In this document: positions 9,441 through 18,448 of the stretch, piece after piece
How positions within the stretch are numbered: the stretch's first letter is position 1
Layout of the letters: the number at the start of each line of letters is the position of its first letter
DNA from: Bosea vaviloviae
Lineage (GTDB): Bacteria; Pseudomonadota; Alphaproteobacteria; Rhizobiales; Beijerinckiaceae
Assembly (NCBI RefSeq): GCF_001741865.1
Contig: NZ_CP017147.1
Span: 682,001-746,000, forward strand
DNA length: 64,000 nucleotides
Direction of reading: 5' to 3'
Translations under genes and position numbers: made by a program
Notes under the pieces: model-generated
Database searches by the model: none
What the model saw: only the letters and a program-made list of their open reading frames with translations
Told to the model about the DNA's origin: nothing

Positions 9441-10304
9441 GGTGAGCCCTCCCCGCCTGAGCAGGACGACATAGGCCCCCGCCAGCACCAGCGAGATCAC
9501 GACCATGATCCAGGCGGTCGCGGCGGCCGGGCCGAAGGCGTTGAAGCTGAAGGCCTCCTGGTAGAGATAGATCGCCACGACCTCGGTCGACCGCGCCGGC
9601 CCGCCTTTCGTCAGTAGCCACGCCTCCGAGAACAGGCGAAAGGCGAAGATGTAGCGGAACAGCAGCGCGATCAGCATCGCGGGCGCAAGCAACGGCAGCG
9701 TCACCCGCCGAAAGGCCTGCCAGCGCGTGGCGCCGTCGATCCTGGCCGCCTCGTAGAGTTCGGCGGGGATGGCAAGGCGCGCGGCGTAGACGATGACGAA
9801 GGTGAAGGGCAGGTGCAGCCAGATCGTCAGGAGCCCGATCAGGGTCATCGCATGCGATGGCTCGAACGACCAATCCAGCGTCGGCAGGTTGAGCGCGCGC
9901 AGCGCCAGCGTGATCGGCCCGGCATCGGGATCGAACAGGAAGCGCCACATCACCACGGCGGTGACCTCGCTCACCGCGTAAGGCGCGAGCACCGCGACGA
10001 GCAGGAAACGGCGGAACGGCAGGCCGCTGGCGAACAGCAGCGCCATGCCGAGCCCGATGGCGAGTTCAAGATGGACCGCGACGACGACGAGCACGACCGT
10101 GTTCAGCAAGGCGTGGTGAAAGGCCGGATCGGCAAGAACGCGAACGTAATTCTGCAGCCCGACGAAGCTCGGCGCCTGGCCGAAGCTCGACATGTTCAGG
10201 CTGAGCCACACCACATAAAGCGACGGCAGCACGATCACGCTCAGGATGAGCAGATGCACCGGCGCAAGCAGCGGCAGAAGCCGTGCTGTTGTTCGAAGCT
10301 GCAC
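9429..10304 (-). CDS. Carbohydrate ABC transporter permease (MalF/UgpA-like)
   Basis: Inner-membrane subunit of 291 residues with about six hydrophobic segments (for example LLILSVIVLPSLYVVWLSL near the N-terminus). The EAA loop is ELYEAARIDGATRWQAFRRV, contacting the missing ATPase. The stop overlaps the next permease start. The LacI gene lies 83 bp upstream in the same direction; that gap holds an imperfect palindrome (TGATCCGGGC at 10325-10334 pairing with GCCCGGTGATCA) but no T-run, so the whole set is probably one operon. Confidence 0.88.
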   Translation of the reverse strand: MQLRTTARLLPLLAPVHLLILSVIVLPSLYVVWLSLNMSSFGQAPSFVGLQNYVRVLADPAFHHALLNTVVLVVVAVHLELAIGLGMALLFASGLPFRRFLLVAVLAPYAVSEVTAVVMWRFLFDPDAGPITLALRALNLPTLDWSFEPSHAMTLIGLLTIWLHLPFTFVIVYAARLAIPAELYEAARIDGATRWQAFRRVTLPLLAPAMLIALLFRYIFAFRLFSEAWLLTKGGPARSTEVVAIYLYQEAFSFNAFGPAAATAWIMVVISLVLAGAYVVLLRRGGLTHAH

Positions 10305-10387
10305 TATTTCCTCCGGAACTCTCTTGATCCGGGCTCTCTCGGCCCGGTGATCACGTCGTCATTGTCTTTCAGTGGCGTCCTTGTCTT

Positions 10388-11473
10388 TCAATGAACGGCG
10401 TTCAGCGCCGTCTTCGTCTCCTGGTCCTGCGACAGATTGAGGCTTTCGTTGTCGTCCTTGGCGGCAGGCGAAAGATCACGAACGGAATCGCGCACCTGCA
10501 GGCTGGTCTGCAGAACGCTGCCCAATCGCGGCGAGGCATCGCCGGACATGCGCAGGCGCAGGCGCTCCCAGGCCGTGGCGGCGATATCGGCGATCGGCTG
10601 ACGGATCGCGGTGAGGCCGGTCTTGCGCGCGCTCATCCAGGGATAGTCGTCGAAGCCGACGACGGAGACCGGATCGGGGATATCGATGCGCAGCCGCGCA
10701 AGAGCCGACAATGCGCTGAGCGTGATGACATTGGTCAGGGCGATGACCGCGCTCGGCCGCTTATGCCGTTCGAGCCAGTGCACGAAAGCCTCCGTGCCAC
10801 GCTCCGCATTCGATCCGAGCTCGATCACGATGGCGTCGCCCCCCCTCGCACGGATCAGCTCGGAAGCGCCGCGGACACGCTCCCGGATCGGGGAAATCGC
10901 CAGGTTTGAGGCCGCGACGACGATGTCGCGATGGCCCAGCTCCAGCAGATGGCGGGCGGCGATCTCGCCGGCCTCGCGATTGTCGATCGCGACCGTATCG
11001 ACGATCGACCCTTCCGGCGGCACGCGGTCGGCAAAGACCATCGGCAGGCGCGCGAACTCGCTGTCCAGCCCGGCGGGGATAGCGTCCGAACACGGTACGA
11101 CGATCAGACCCGAGGGACGCCAGGCCAGCAGCGTCCGCAATCGCGACTGTTCCAGCCCGGTATCGTCGCGCGAGCTGGCGACGACGATATCGTAGCCGTC
11201 CTTCTGCGCCATGACCTCGAGCTGCGAGACAAGCGAGGTGAAGAACACGTCGTCGAGATCCGGCACGAGCACGCCGACGACCTTGGCCTGGCCCGAACGC
11301 AGTTGCGAGGCCGCGCGGTCGACCTGATAGGACAGCTCGCGCGCCGCCCTCTGCACGCGCTCGTGCAGATCGGCATTCACCGGCTTGTTGCCACTGAAGA
11401 CATTCGACACCGTGGCGATCGAAACGCCCGCGCGCGCCGCAACATCCTTGATCGTGACGCGCCTCTCCGACAT
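10388..11473 (-). CDS. LacI-family transcriptional regulator
   Basis: Represses or controls the polyol operon. The N-terminal helix-turn-helix reads TIKDVAARAGVSIATVSNVF, with the LacI hinge after it, and a periplasmic-binding-type effector domain follows (VVGVLVPDLDDVFF, VVGFDDYPWMSARKTGLT). The ATG at 11473 gives MSERRVTIKD and is preferred. A GTG at 11482 in frame would add three residues and would lie inside the operator. The gene starts 8 bp from a perfect double operator, which implies autoregulation. The last 40 residues after DSVRDLSPAAK look unconserved. The co-repressor or inducer is presumably the transported polyol or its phosphate. Confidence 0.9.
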   Translation of the reverse strand: MSERRVTIKDVAARAGVSIATVSNVFSGNKPVNADLHERVQRAARELSYQVDRAASQLRSGQAKVVGVLVPDLDDVFFTSLVSQLEVMAQKDGYDIVVASSRDDTGLEQSRLRTLLAWRPSGLIVVPCSDAIPAGLDSEFARLPMVFADRVPPEGSIVDTVAIDNREAGEIAARHLLELGHRDIVVAASNLAISPIRERVRGASELIRARGGDAIVIELGSNAERGTEAFVHWLERHKRPSAVIALTNVITLSALSALARLRIDIPDPVSVVGFDDYPWMSARKTGLTAIRQPIADIAATAWERLRLRMSGDASPRLGSVLQTSLQVRDSVRDLSPAAKDDNESLNLSQDQETKTALNAVH

Positions 11474-11480
11474 GCGGTCC

Positions 11481-11523
11481 ACAGCCTGTTAAACGTTTTA
11501 CAGTAAAACGTTTAACAGGCTGT
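11481..11523. promoter_or_regulatory. Double LacI-type operator, perfect 43-bp palindrome
   Basis: Two 20-bp arms (11481-11500 and 11504-11523) are exact reverse complements around CAG. Each arm contains an AAACGTTT core (11491-11498 and 11506-11513), the kind of CG-centred palindrome bound by LacI-family proteins. The cores are 15 bp apart centre to centre. The site sits directly before the regulator start codon and at the head of the operon. Confidence 0.85.
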
Positions 11524-11775
11524 TCGCGGCTTTGCAAATATCTTGTTCATGGGTTCGATCCCTGGCACCGCACGATGGCCCCGTGCAAGCGAGATCCGGA
11601 CCTTGCAGCCCTGGTTTCGATGCGCTGGGCAAATCCAATCTTGCGGTTCTGCAGCTGCACCGACAAGGATGTGGACGCTTTCGTGTCGTTGATCATTGCC
11701 GGTGAAGCCGTCGGGTATCCCCAGCATCGACGCGGAAGTGAAGGCGTGAGCGCGCCACTGTTTCGGGAGACGACC

Positions 11776-12612
11776 ATGCAGCAGCCTGATCGCTATCTGA
11801 TGGCCGGCGTGATGGGCTATCCCATCATGCATTCGCGCTCGCCCGTGCTGCATAATTATTGGCTGCGGGAGCACGGCCTGAATGGCGTTTATGTCCCGCT
11901 TGCGGTGAAACCCGAGGGGTTGGCGGCGGCGTTGCGAGCGCTACCCGCCCTCGGCTTTTCCGGCTGCAACCTGACGATGCCCCTCAAGGAGCTGGCGCTG
12001 TCCATCGTCGATCGCGTCTCCCCCATCGCGCGCCAGATCGGCGCCATGAATTGCGTCATCGTCGCCCCGGACGGAAGTCTCGAAGGGCACAATTTTGAAG
12101 CGTTCGGATACGCTGAGTCGCTTGCCCAGGACGTGCCGGGATGGACGGCGGATGCGGGGCCGGTGATCGTCATCGGCGCAGGCGGCGGCGCCCGGGCTGT
12201 CATCGCCGGCCTTGCTGATCGCGGCGCCACGGATATTCGCATCTGCAATCGCTCCGCAGCGCGGGCCGAGCAGCTTGCGGCGGAATTCAGTGTGAAGGCT
12301 CTCGCCTGGGATCAGCGGCACGACGCCATCGGGGATGCAGCCTTGCTCGTCAACACCACCAATCAGGGCATGGGCAAGGAGCAGGCGCTCGATCTTGACC
12401 TCGCCAAGCTGCCTTCATCGACCGTCGTCTCCGACCTGATCTACGTGCCCCGGGAAACGCCGCTGCTCGCAGCGGCGCGCGCGCGGGGTAATCGCACTGT
12501 GAACGGCCTTGGGATGTTGCTCAATCAGGCACGGCCGGCCTTCAAGAATTGGTTCGGCGTCATGCCCGAGATCACGCCCGGCCTGCGCGCCGCCATCGAG
12601 GCGACGCTCTGA
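11776..12612 (+). CDS. aroE: Shikimate dehydrogenase family protein with altered catalytic motif
   Basis: NADP-dependent 3-dehydroshikimate/shikimate or quinate-type dehydrogenase of 278 residues. The substrate domain has GYPIMHSRSP (residues 14-23) and NLTMPLKE, with the catalytic lysine at K71. The cofactor domain has GAGGGARAV and an NRSAAR loop typical of NADP preference. Where E. coli AroE has NTD with the catalytic Asp102, this protein reads NFE (residues 106-108). The start at 11776 follows GGGAGACGACC and fits the family N-terminus; the open frame upstream to 11575 is not conserved. It diverges from the polyol operon. It is likely an AroE paralogue, not the biosynthetic enzyme. Confidence 0.82.
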   Translation: MQQPDRYLMAGVMGYPIMHSRSPVLHNYWLREHGLNGVYVPLAVKPEGLAAALRALPALGFSGCNLTMPLKELALSIVDRVSPIARQIGAMNCVIVAPDGSLEGHNFEAFGYAESLAQDVPGWTADAGPVIVIGAGGGARAVIAGLADRGATDIRICNRSAARAEQLAAEFSVKALAWDQRHDAIGDAALLVNTTNQGMGKEQALDLDLAKLPSSTVVSDLIYVPRETPLLAAARARGNRTVNGLGMLLNQARPAFKNWFGVMPEITPGLRAAIEATL

Positions 12613-12616
12613 GGCA

Positions 12617-12726
12617 AGAGCAGGATGCGAAAAAGTGGGAACCGGTTTTTCGCATTGATCCTGCTCTCACTCCCGGGATGAGAGACGGATTCAGATTTGA
12701 GATGGGATCACTTTGCGACCCCATCT
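12617..12726. repeat. GAGCAGGAT-family intergenic palindromic element, copy 1
   Basis: 12617-12667 forms a long hairpin: AGAGCAGGATGCGAAAAA pairs with TTTTTCGCAT...ATCCTGCTCT. A second stem, AGATGGG (12700-12706) with CCCATCT (12720-12726), follows. The same module recurs at 25206-25331 and 38664-38753. It lies between convergent genes and may terminate both. Confidence 0.85.
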
Positions 12727-12744
12727 GACATCATCCGGCTCTTG

Positions 12745-13575
12745 TCACGCGCCGAACTGGAACAGGCGCATCGGCGTATCCCACAGGAGCTTGGCTCGAT
12801 CTGCGGCGCGTGGAAACAGCAGATCGACCATCCCAAGCAGCGGCCCGTAATCCATCCGCTCCGGCGCGCGCAGATGTGGCCAGTCGGAGGCCCACATGCA
12901 GCCATCGAGGCCATACCACTCGACCAGCGCCTCGATGAACGGCCAGACATCGCGGTGCGGAAAGCGCTCCTGCGAGAACTTGGCGAAGCCCGAGAGTTTG
13001 ACGAAGCAGCGTCCGCTGGCGCCAAGGCGGCATAGCGCGGCAAAGCCCGGCTGTTTCAGCCCGTCAGTAATGATCGGCCTCCCGCAATGGTCGATCAGGA
13101 TTTTGACAGTGCGATCCTCGATATGCGGCAGCAGGCCGAGAAACTGATCGCCTTGCGTCTGAATCTGCAGATACATGCCGAGCGCTTCGAGATGGCCGAT
13201 CAGCGCAGCGATGTCGGCATAGTACGCGACGCTGTGATAGGTCGCGTTGATGGCGACCCCGACAATCCCCATCGCCTGCAGGGCCATGAGCGTTTCGCGA
13301 TCGCACGCGTTTGGCACGACCGCGATGCCCTTATAGCTGCCATTGCCGCGTCTGATTGCGTCCAGCAGGCAGCGATTGTCGTTTCCGTAGCCGGAATTGG
13401 GGCCGACGATGAGGCAATGTTCGACGCCGTAGAAATTGCGGACAGCCGCCAACTGCTCTGCGGTACCGATCTCCTGACCCGATGGCTGGTATGTCACATC
13501 CGGCGCGTAAGGGAACCGCGCAGGGTCCAGGATGTGGACGTGGCAGTCGATCTTGCGTTCGTCAAATGCGCTCAT
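12745..13575 (-). CDS. Amidohydrolase-2 family protein (PDC-hydrolase/LigI-like superfamily)
   Basis: TIM-barrel hydrolase of 276 residues. It has the N-terminal metal-site signature DCHVHILDP, an internal LIDHCGRP, and a C-terminal MWASDWPHL, the pattern of PF04909 enzymes such as 2-pyrone-4,6-dicarboxylate lactonase and related lactonases. The ATG at 13575 gives MSAFDERKIDCHVH; an upstream ATG at 13590 would add MGVVG and has a poorer ribosome site. It follows the alpha/beta hydrolase of the peptide-ABC operon after about 70 bp on the same strand. The substrate is unknown; ring-opening of a lactone or decarboxylation are family options. Confidence 0.8.
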   Translation of the reverse strand: MSAFDERKIDCHVHILDPARFPYAPDVTYQPSGQEIGTAEQLAAVRNFYGVEHCLIVGPNSGYGNDNRCLLDAIRRGNGSYKGIAVVPNACDRETLMALQAMGIVGVAINATYHSVAYYADIAALIGHLEALGMYLQIQTQGDQFLGLLPHIEDRTVKILIDHCGRPIITDGLKQPGFAALCRLGASGRCFVKLSGFAKFSQERFPHRDVWPFIEALVEWYGLDGCMWASDWPHLRAPERMDYGPLLGMVDLLFPRAADRAKLLWDTPMRLFQFGA

Positions 13576-13648
13576 GCCGACCACACCCATTTTGGGCGAT
13601 ATCTATCGGCAAGAGCCATCCCTTAACCAGCCATATTGCGGGCTTGTC

Positions 13649-14521
13649 TCAAGCCACCGGCGCTGCCTCCGGCTTCAACTCCTCGGCCGTAGGAATGCGG
13701 CCCTCGAACCAGCAGGCTGCGGCGGCGCGCGACATCGCCGCCCCATCATGGCCGATGCCGGGCACGGTGATCAGCGACCAGTTGCAGGCCAGGCCGCGCC
13801 GCGCCGCCTCCGCTTTGGCGAAGTCGAGGACGAAATGCGCCCGCGCATAGCGCATCGGCCCCTGCGCCAAGGCCTCGACTTGCGCCGGCAGGTTGGGATC
13901 GCTGGTGACGATGTCCTGGTTGCCGGCGAAGATCACCATCGGCCAGGCCAGCCAGCGCGCCAGCTCCGCCTCGCCGAGGCCGAGCCCGTCGAGGCCCTCC
14001 GGGAAGCGCCGCTCCAGCGTCGGCAGGGTGTACCAGCCCGAATTGGCGGCGAAGGCCGTCTCGAACGGCGTCTGCTCTTGCGTCGCCAGCAGGCGGTGGA
14101 CGAACTGGCCGCCGGCGGAATGGCCAAACAGCCTGACCTTGTCGCGCTTGGTCACGCCGGCCTGGCGCAGCGCCGCCAGCACCCGGGCGGGCACGGCATA
14201 GAGCCAGTCGTCTTCTGCGGCGATGGCGCCGTCTGCGCCGACGACGAGACCGTTGTTGTAGCCTTCCGCCTTGGGGAAGTGGTCGTTGCCGAAGGTCGGG
14301 GCGACGATCAGCAAATTGTGCTTTTCGGCGGCGTCGATCCAGAAGTCGCGGTAGTCGTCGCCATTGCGCAGCATGCCATGCTGGACGAAAACGACCTCGT
14401 CCTCCGGGCGATGGCGTGCCGGCCGGTAGACATTGACCTGCAAGGGCCGCTGCGGGTGACGGGCGTCGATGAAAGGCAGGGTGCTGCGCCCCTGCGGCGG
14501 ATCGAGAACGAGCGTGGTCAT
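13649..14521 (-). CDS. Alpha/beta hydrolase
   Basis: Predicted cytoplasmic esterase or amidase of 290 residues with an alpha/beta-hydrolase fold. Visible elements are VVFVQHGMLRNGDDYRDFW (oxyanion-hole HG), the nucleophile elbow GHSAGGQ, a probable acid in FAGNQDIVTSDP and the late histidine in VPGIGHDG. There is no signal peptide. Its ATG overlaps the stop of the OppF-like gene (ATGA), so it is translationally coupled to the transporter and probably acts on the imported compound. Confidence 0.82.
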   Translation of the reverse strand: MTTLVLDPPQGRSTLPFIDARHPQRPLQVNVYRPARHRPEDEVVFVQHGMLRNGDDYRDFWIDAAEKHNLLIVAPTFGNDHFPKAEGYNNGLVVGADGAIAAEDDWLYAVPARVLAALRQAGVTKRDKVRLFGHSAGGQFVHRLLATQEQTPFETAFAANSGWYTLPTLERRFPEGLDGLGLGEAELARWLAWPMVIFAGNQDIVTSDPNLPAQVEALAQGPMRYARAHFVLDFAKAEAARRGLACNWSLITVPGIGHDGAAMSRAAAACWFEGRIPTAEELKPEAAPVA

Positions 14522-15521
14522 GCGGCTTTCGCTATCGTGTGCAGGTGGCAGGCCGCGCTGCGGCCAGGCGCGATCTCGACGAGGTCCGGACGGACCTCGC
14601 GGCAGACCGCCATGGCGTGCTCGCAGCGTGGGTGGAAGGGGCAGCCCGGGGGCGGAGCCAGCGGCGACGGCAATTCGCCCTTCAGCGGCTGGAAGCTGCT
14701 CTTGCGCCGCGCTGCCGAGGGAATCGCCTTGATCAGCGCGGCGCTATAGGGGTGCGCCGGCTCGGCGAAGATCGCGGTCGCGCTGCCGATCTCGACGATG
14801 CGGCCGAGATACATGATCGCGACGCGGTCGCTGATATGGCGGACCAGGCCGAGATCGTGGCTGACGAAAAGATAGGTCAGCCCGTGCCGCGCGCGCACAT
14901 CCATGAACAGGTTGATCACCTGCGCCTGGATCGAGACGTCCAGCGCCGAGACCGGCTCGTCGCAGACCAGGAAATCGGGCTTCACCGCGAGCGCGCGGGC
15001 AATGCCGATGCGTTGGCGCTGGCCGCCGGAGAACTGGTGCGGGTAGCGCTCGCGATAGGCGAGATCGAGCCCGACTTCGCTCAGCGCCCGGTCGACCGCA
15101 CCATTGAGCTCCGCCTTCGGCACGAGCTTGTGGACCGCAAGCGCTTCGCCGACGATGCGGCTCACCCGCATGCGCGGATCGAGCGAGGCATAAGGGTCCT
15201 GGAAGATCATCTGCACCTTGAGCAGGTAATCGAGCCGTTCCTTGCCCTTCAGCGTCGCGGCCGAGCGGCCCTTGTAGAAGACCTCGCCCGCGGTCGGCGG
15301 CAGGATGCCGGTGGCGATGCGCGCCAAGGTCGACTTGCCGCAGCCGGATTCGCCGACCAGGCCGAGCACTTCGCCCCTCCTGATGCTGAGATCGACGCCG
15401 TCGACCGCCTTGAGCGTCGCCGGCGGCGCGTGCCGGCCGATCGCGGTCAGGATGCGCTCGGCCATATTGGCCTTGCCGCGGAAATATTTGCGGACGCCGC
15501 GCAGTTCGAACAGGGGCTCGC

Positions 15522-15525
<4 letters not shown>
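14518..15525 (-). CDS. Oligopeptide/dipeptide ABC transporter ATPase (OppF/DppF-like)
   Basis: Second ATPase of a peptide/opine/nickel-type importer. It has Walker A GESGCGKST, signature HQFSGGQRQRIGIARAL and Walker B LVCDEPVSALDVS. A C-terminal oligopeptide-HPY domain has spaced cysteines in CPFHPRCEHAMAVC that in this family can bind an Fe-S cluster. It overlaps both the OppD-like gene (ATGA at 15522-15525) and the hydrolase. The name is by family; the cargo is not known to be a peptide. Confidence 0.92.
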
Positions 15526-16517
<992 letters not shown>

Positions 16518-16520
<3 letters not shown>

Positions 16521-16557
16521 GTGCACACGTTGAAGTTCATGCGCGCACGTTGAAGCT
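16518..16557. repeat. 20-bp tandem duplication at the DppC/OppD junction
   Basis: Two 20-bp units (16518-16537 and 16538-16557) differ at three bases. One covers the OppD-like start codon and the other the last codons of the DppC-like gene, so the junction was lengthened by a local duplication. Confidence 0.8.
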
Positions 16558-17445
16558 GCGGCGCAGGCGGTCGCCGACGAGATTGAGCGACATGATCAGC
16601 AGCACCAGCGCGATGCCGGGGAAGACGGCGATCCAGTACTCGCCGGAGAGCAGGAACTCGAAGCCGTTGGCGATGAGGAGGCCGAGCGAGGGCTGTGTCA
16701 CCGGCACGCCGACGCCGAGGAAGGACAGGGTCGCCTCCAGCGTGATCGCCGACGCGATGCTGATGCTGGCGACGACGAGCACGGCGCCGACCGAGTTCGG
16801 CAGCAGATGCGCCAGCATGATGTGGCGGGTCGGCAGGCCAAAATTCACCGCGGCCTCGATATACTCCTTGCGCCGCTCGACCAGCGCTGCCGCCCGCATC
16901 AAACGGGTATACTGCGCCCATTGCACCAGCACGATGGCGAGGATGACCTTGTCGACGCCGCGTCCGATCGAGGCCAGCAGCACGAGCGCGACCAGGATCG
17001 AGGGAAAGCCGAGCATGAAGTCGACGATGCGCATCAGCACGGCGTCGACCGCGCCGCCGAACTGCGCCGCGGCGAGCCCGGCGAGGATGCCGATCGAAAG
17101 CGCGCCAATGGTGGAGGCGAGGCCGACGAGCAGGCTGGTGCGCAGGCCGTAGAGGATGGCGCTGAACATGTCGCGGCCCTGGGCATCGCTGCCGAGCCAG
17201 TAGGTGAAGCCGGCCATGCCCTGCTCGCCGGGCGCCAGCCGGTTGTCCATCACGCTGAGCGCGCCGAGATCATGCGGGTTCTGCGGCGCGATCACCGGCG
17301 CCAGCAGGGCGAGCACCACCATGATGCCGAGCAGGATCACGGCGCCGCGCGTCGTCGGCCGGTTGCGCAGGCGGCGCAGGACCTTTTCGCGCAAGGGCGT
17401 ATCGGCCTGCACCGGCCCGGCGAGGCGAGGAATCTCCCGGCTCAT
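16537..17445 (-). CDS. Peptide-type ABC transporter permease (DppC/OppC-like)
   Basis: Inner-membrane permease of 302 residues. It has the DppC-type N-terminal region (first hydrophobic segment AVILLGIMVVLALLAPVIA), then a periplasmic stretch and five more hydrophobic segments. The EAA-like loop reads EYIEAAVNFGLPTRHIMLAHLL. The ATGA overlap with the DppB-like gene (17442-17445) shows translational coupling. The heterodimer with DppB forms the channel. Confidence 0.92.
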   Translation of the reverse strand: MSREIPRLAGPVQADTPLREKVLRRLRNRPTTRGAVILLGIMVVLALLAPVIAPQNPHDLGALSVMDNRLAPGEQGMAGFTYWLGSDAQGRDMFSAILYGLRTSLLVGLASTIGALSIGILAGLAAAQFGGAVDAVLMRIVDFMLGFPSILVALVLLASIGRGVDKVILAIVLVQWAQYTRLMRAAALVERRKEYIEAAVNFGLPTRHIMLAHLLPNSVGAVLVVASISIASAITLEATLSFLGVGVPVTQPSLGLLIANGFEFLLSGEYWIAVFPGIALVLLIMSLNLVGDRLRRSFNVRA

Positions 17446-18419
17446 GCCTGCTCTCCGGCGAGTTTCACCCGCGGGTCGAGCGCGGCATAGAGCACATCGA
17501 CCAGGAAGTTGACGGTGACGAAGAGCAGCGTTGCCAGGAGGACGTAGGCGACGACCACGGGCCGGTCGAGCTGGTAGACCGAGTCGATCAGGAGCTTGCC
17601 CATGCCCGGCCAGGCGAAGACGGTCTCGGTGATGGTCGAGAACGCGACGAGGCTGCCGAATTCGACGCCGACCACGGTGACGATCGGGATCAGGATGTTG
17701 CGCAGCACATGCCGATTGACGATACGCCGGGGCCGCACACCCTTGGCGCGGGCGTATTTCACATAGTCCTGCGTCATCGTCTCGGTGGTGCCGGCGGCGA
17801 CGAGGCGCACGATCAGCGCGAGGTTCGGGATCGCCAGGTTGAGGGCGGGCAAGGCGATGTGCCTGAGCCCGTCCAACGTCAGCAGGCTGGTCTGGAGGCC
17901 GAGCAGCGAGACCGTCTCGCCGCGCCCTGCCGTCGGCAGCCAGCCGAGCAGCACGGCAAAGAGCAGGATCAGCATCATGCCCTTCCAGAAGCTCGGCAAG
18001 GAGAAGCCGAGCACGGTTCCGGCCATGACGATGCGGGCGCGCCGGCTGTCGGGGTTGAGGCCGATCATCAGCCCGAGCGGGATGCCCACGGTGAGCGCCA
18101 GCGTCATGGCCAGCAGCACCAGCTCGAAGGTCGCCGGCAATCGCGCCAGGATCAATTGCAGCGCCGATACGCCATGGACGAAGGAGCGGCCGAGATCGCC
18201 CTTCAGCGCGTTGCCCATGAAGGCCAGGTATTGCTGCCAGACCGGCAGATCGAGCCCGAGCCGCGCGATCAGCGCCTGCCGGTCCGCCGCGCTGGCCTGC
18301 GGCGAGACCAGGAGCTCGATCGGGTCGCCGATGCCGTAGACGGCGAAGAAGACCACGACCGAGACGGCGAGCAGCACGAGCACGCTCTGGATCAGCCGCT
18401 GCAGGACATAGGCGGTCAT
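17442..18419 (-). CDS. Peptide-type ABC transporter permease (DppB/OppB-like)
   Basis: Inner-membrane permease of 325 residues. It opens with the family N-terminus (YVLQRLIQSVLVLLAVSVVV) and has the conserved loop DYVKYARAKGVRPRRIVNRHVL. Six membrane segments are apparent. It begins 29 bp downstream of the binding-protein gene, is probably co-transcribed with it, and is coupled to the DppC-like gene. Confidence 0.92.
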   Translation of the reverse strand: MTAYVLQRLIQSVLVLLAVSVVVFFAVYGIGDPIELLVSPQASAADRQALIARLGLDLPVWQQYLAFMGNALKGDLGRSFVHGVSALQLILARLPATFELVLLAMTLALTVGIPLGLMIGLNPDSRRARIVMAGTVLGFSLPSFWKGMMLILLFAVLLGWLPTAGRGETVSLLGLQTSLLTLDGLRHIALPALNLAIPNLALIVRLVAAGTTETMTQDYVKYARAKGVRPRRIVNRHVLRNILIPIVTVVGVEFGSLVAFSTITETVFAWPGMGKLLIDSVYQLDRPVVVAYVLLATLLFVTVNFLVDVLYAALDPRVKLAGEQA

Positions 18420-18448
18420 GGCCGGATCTCGAAAAGGCGATCGCCGGC

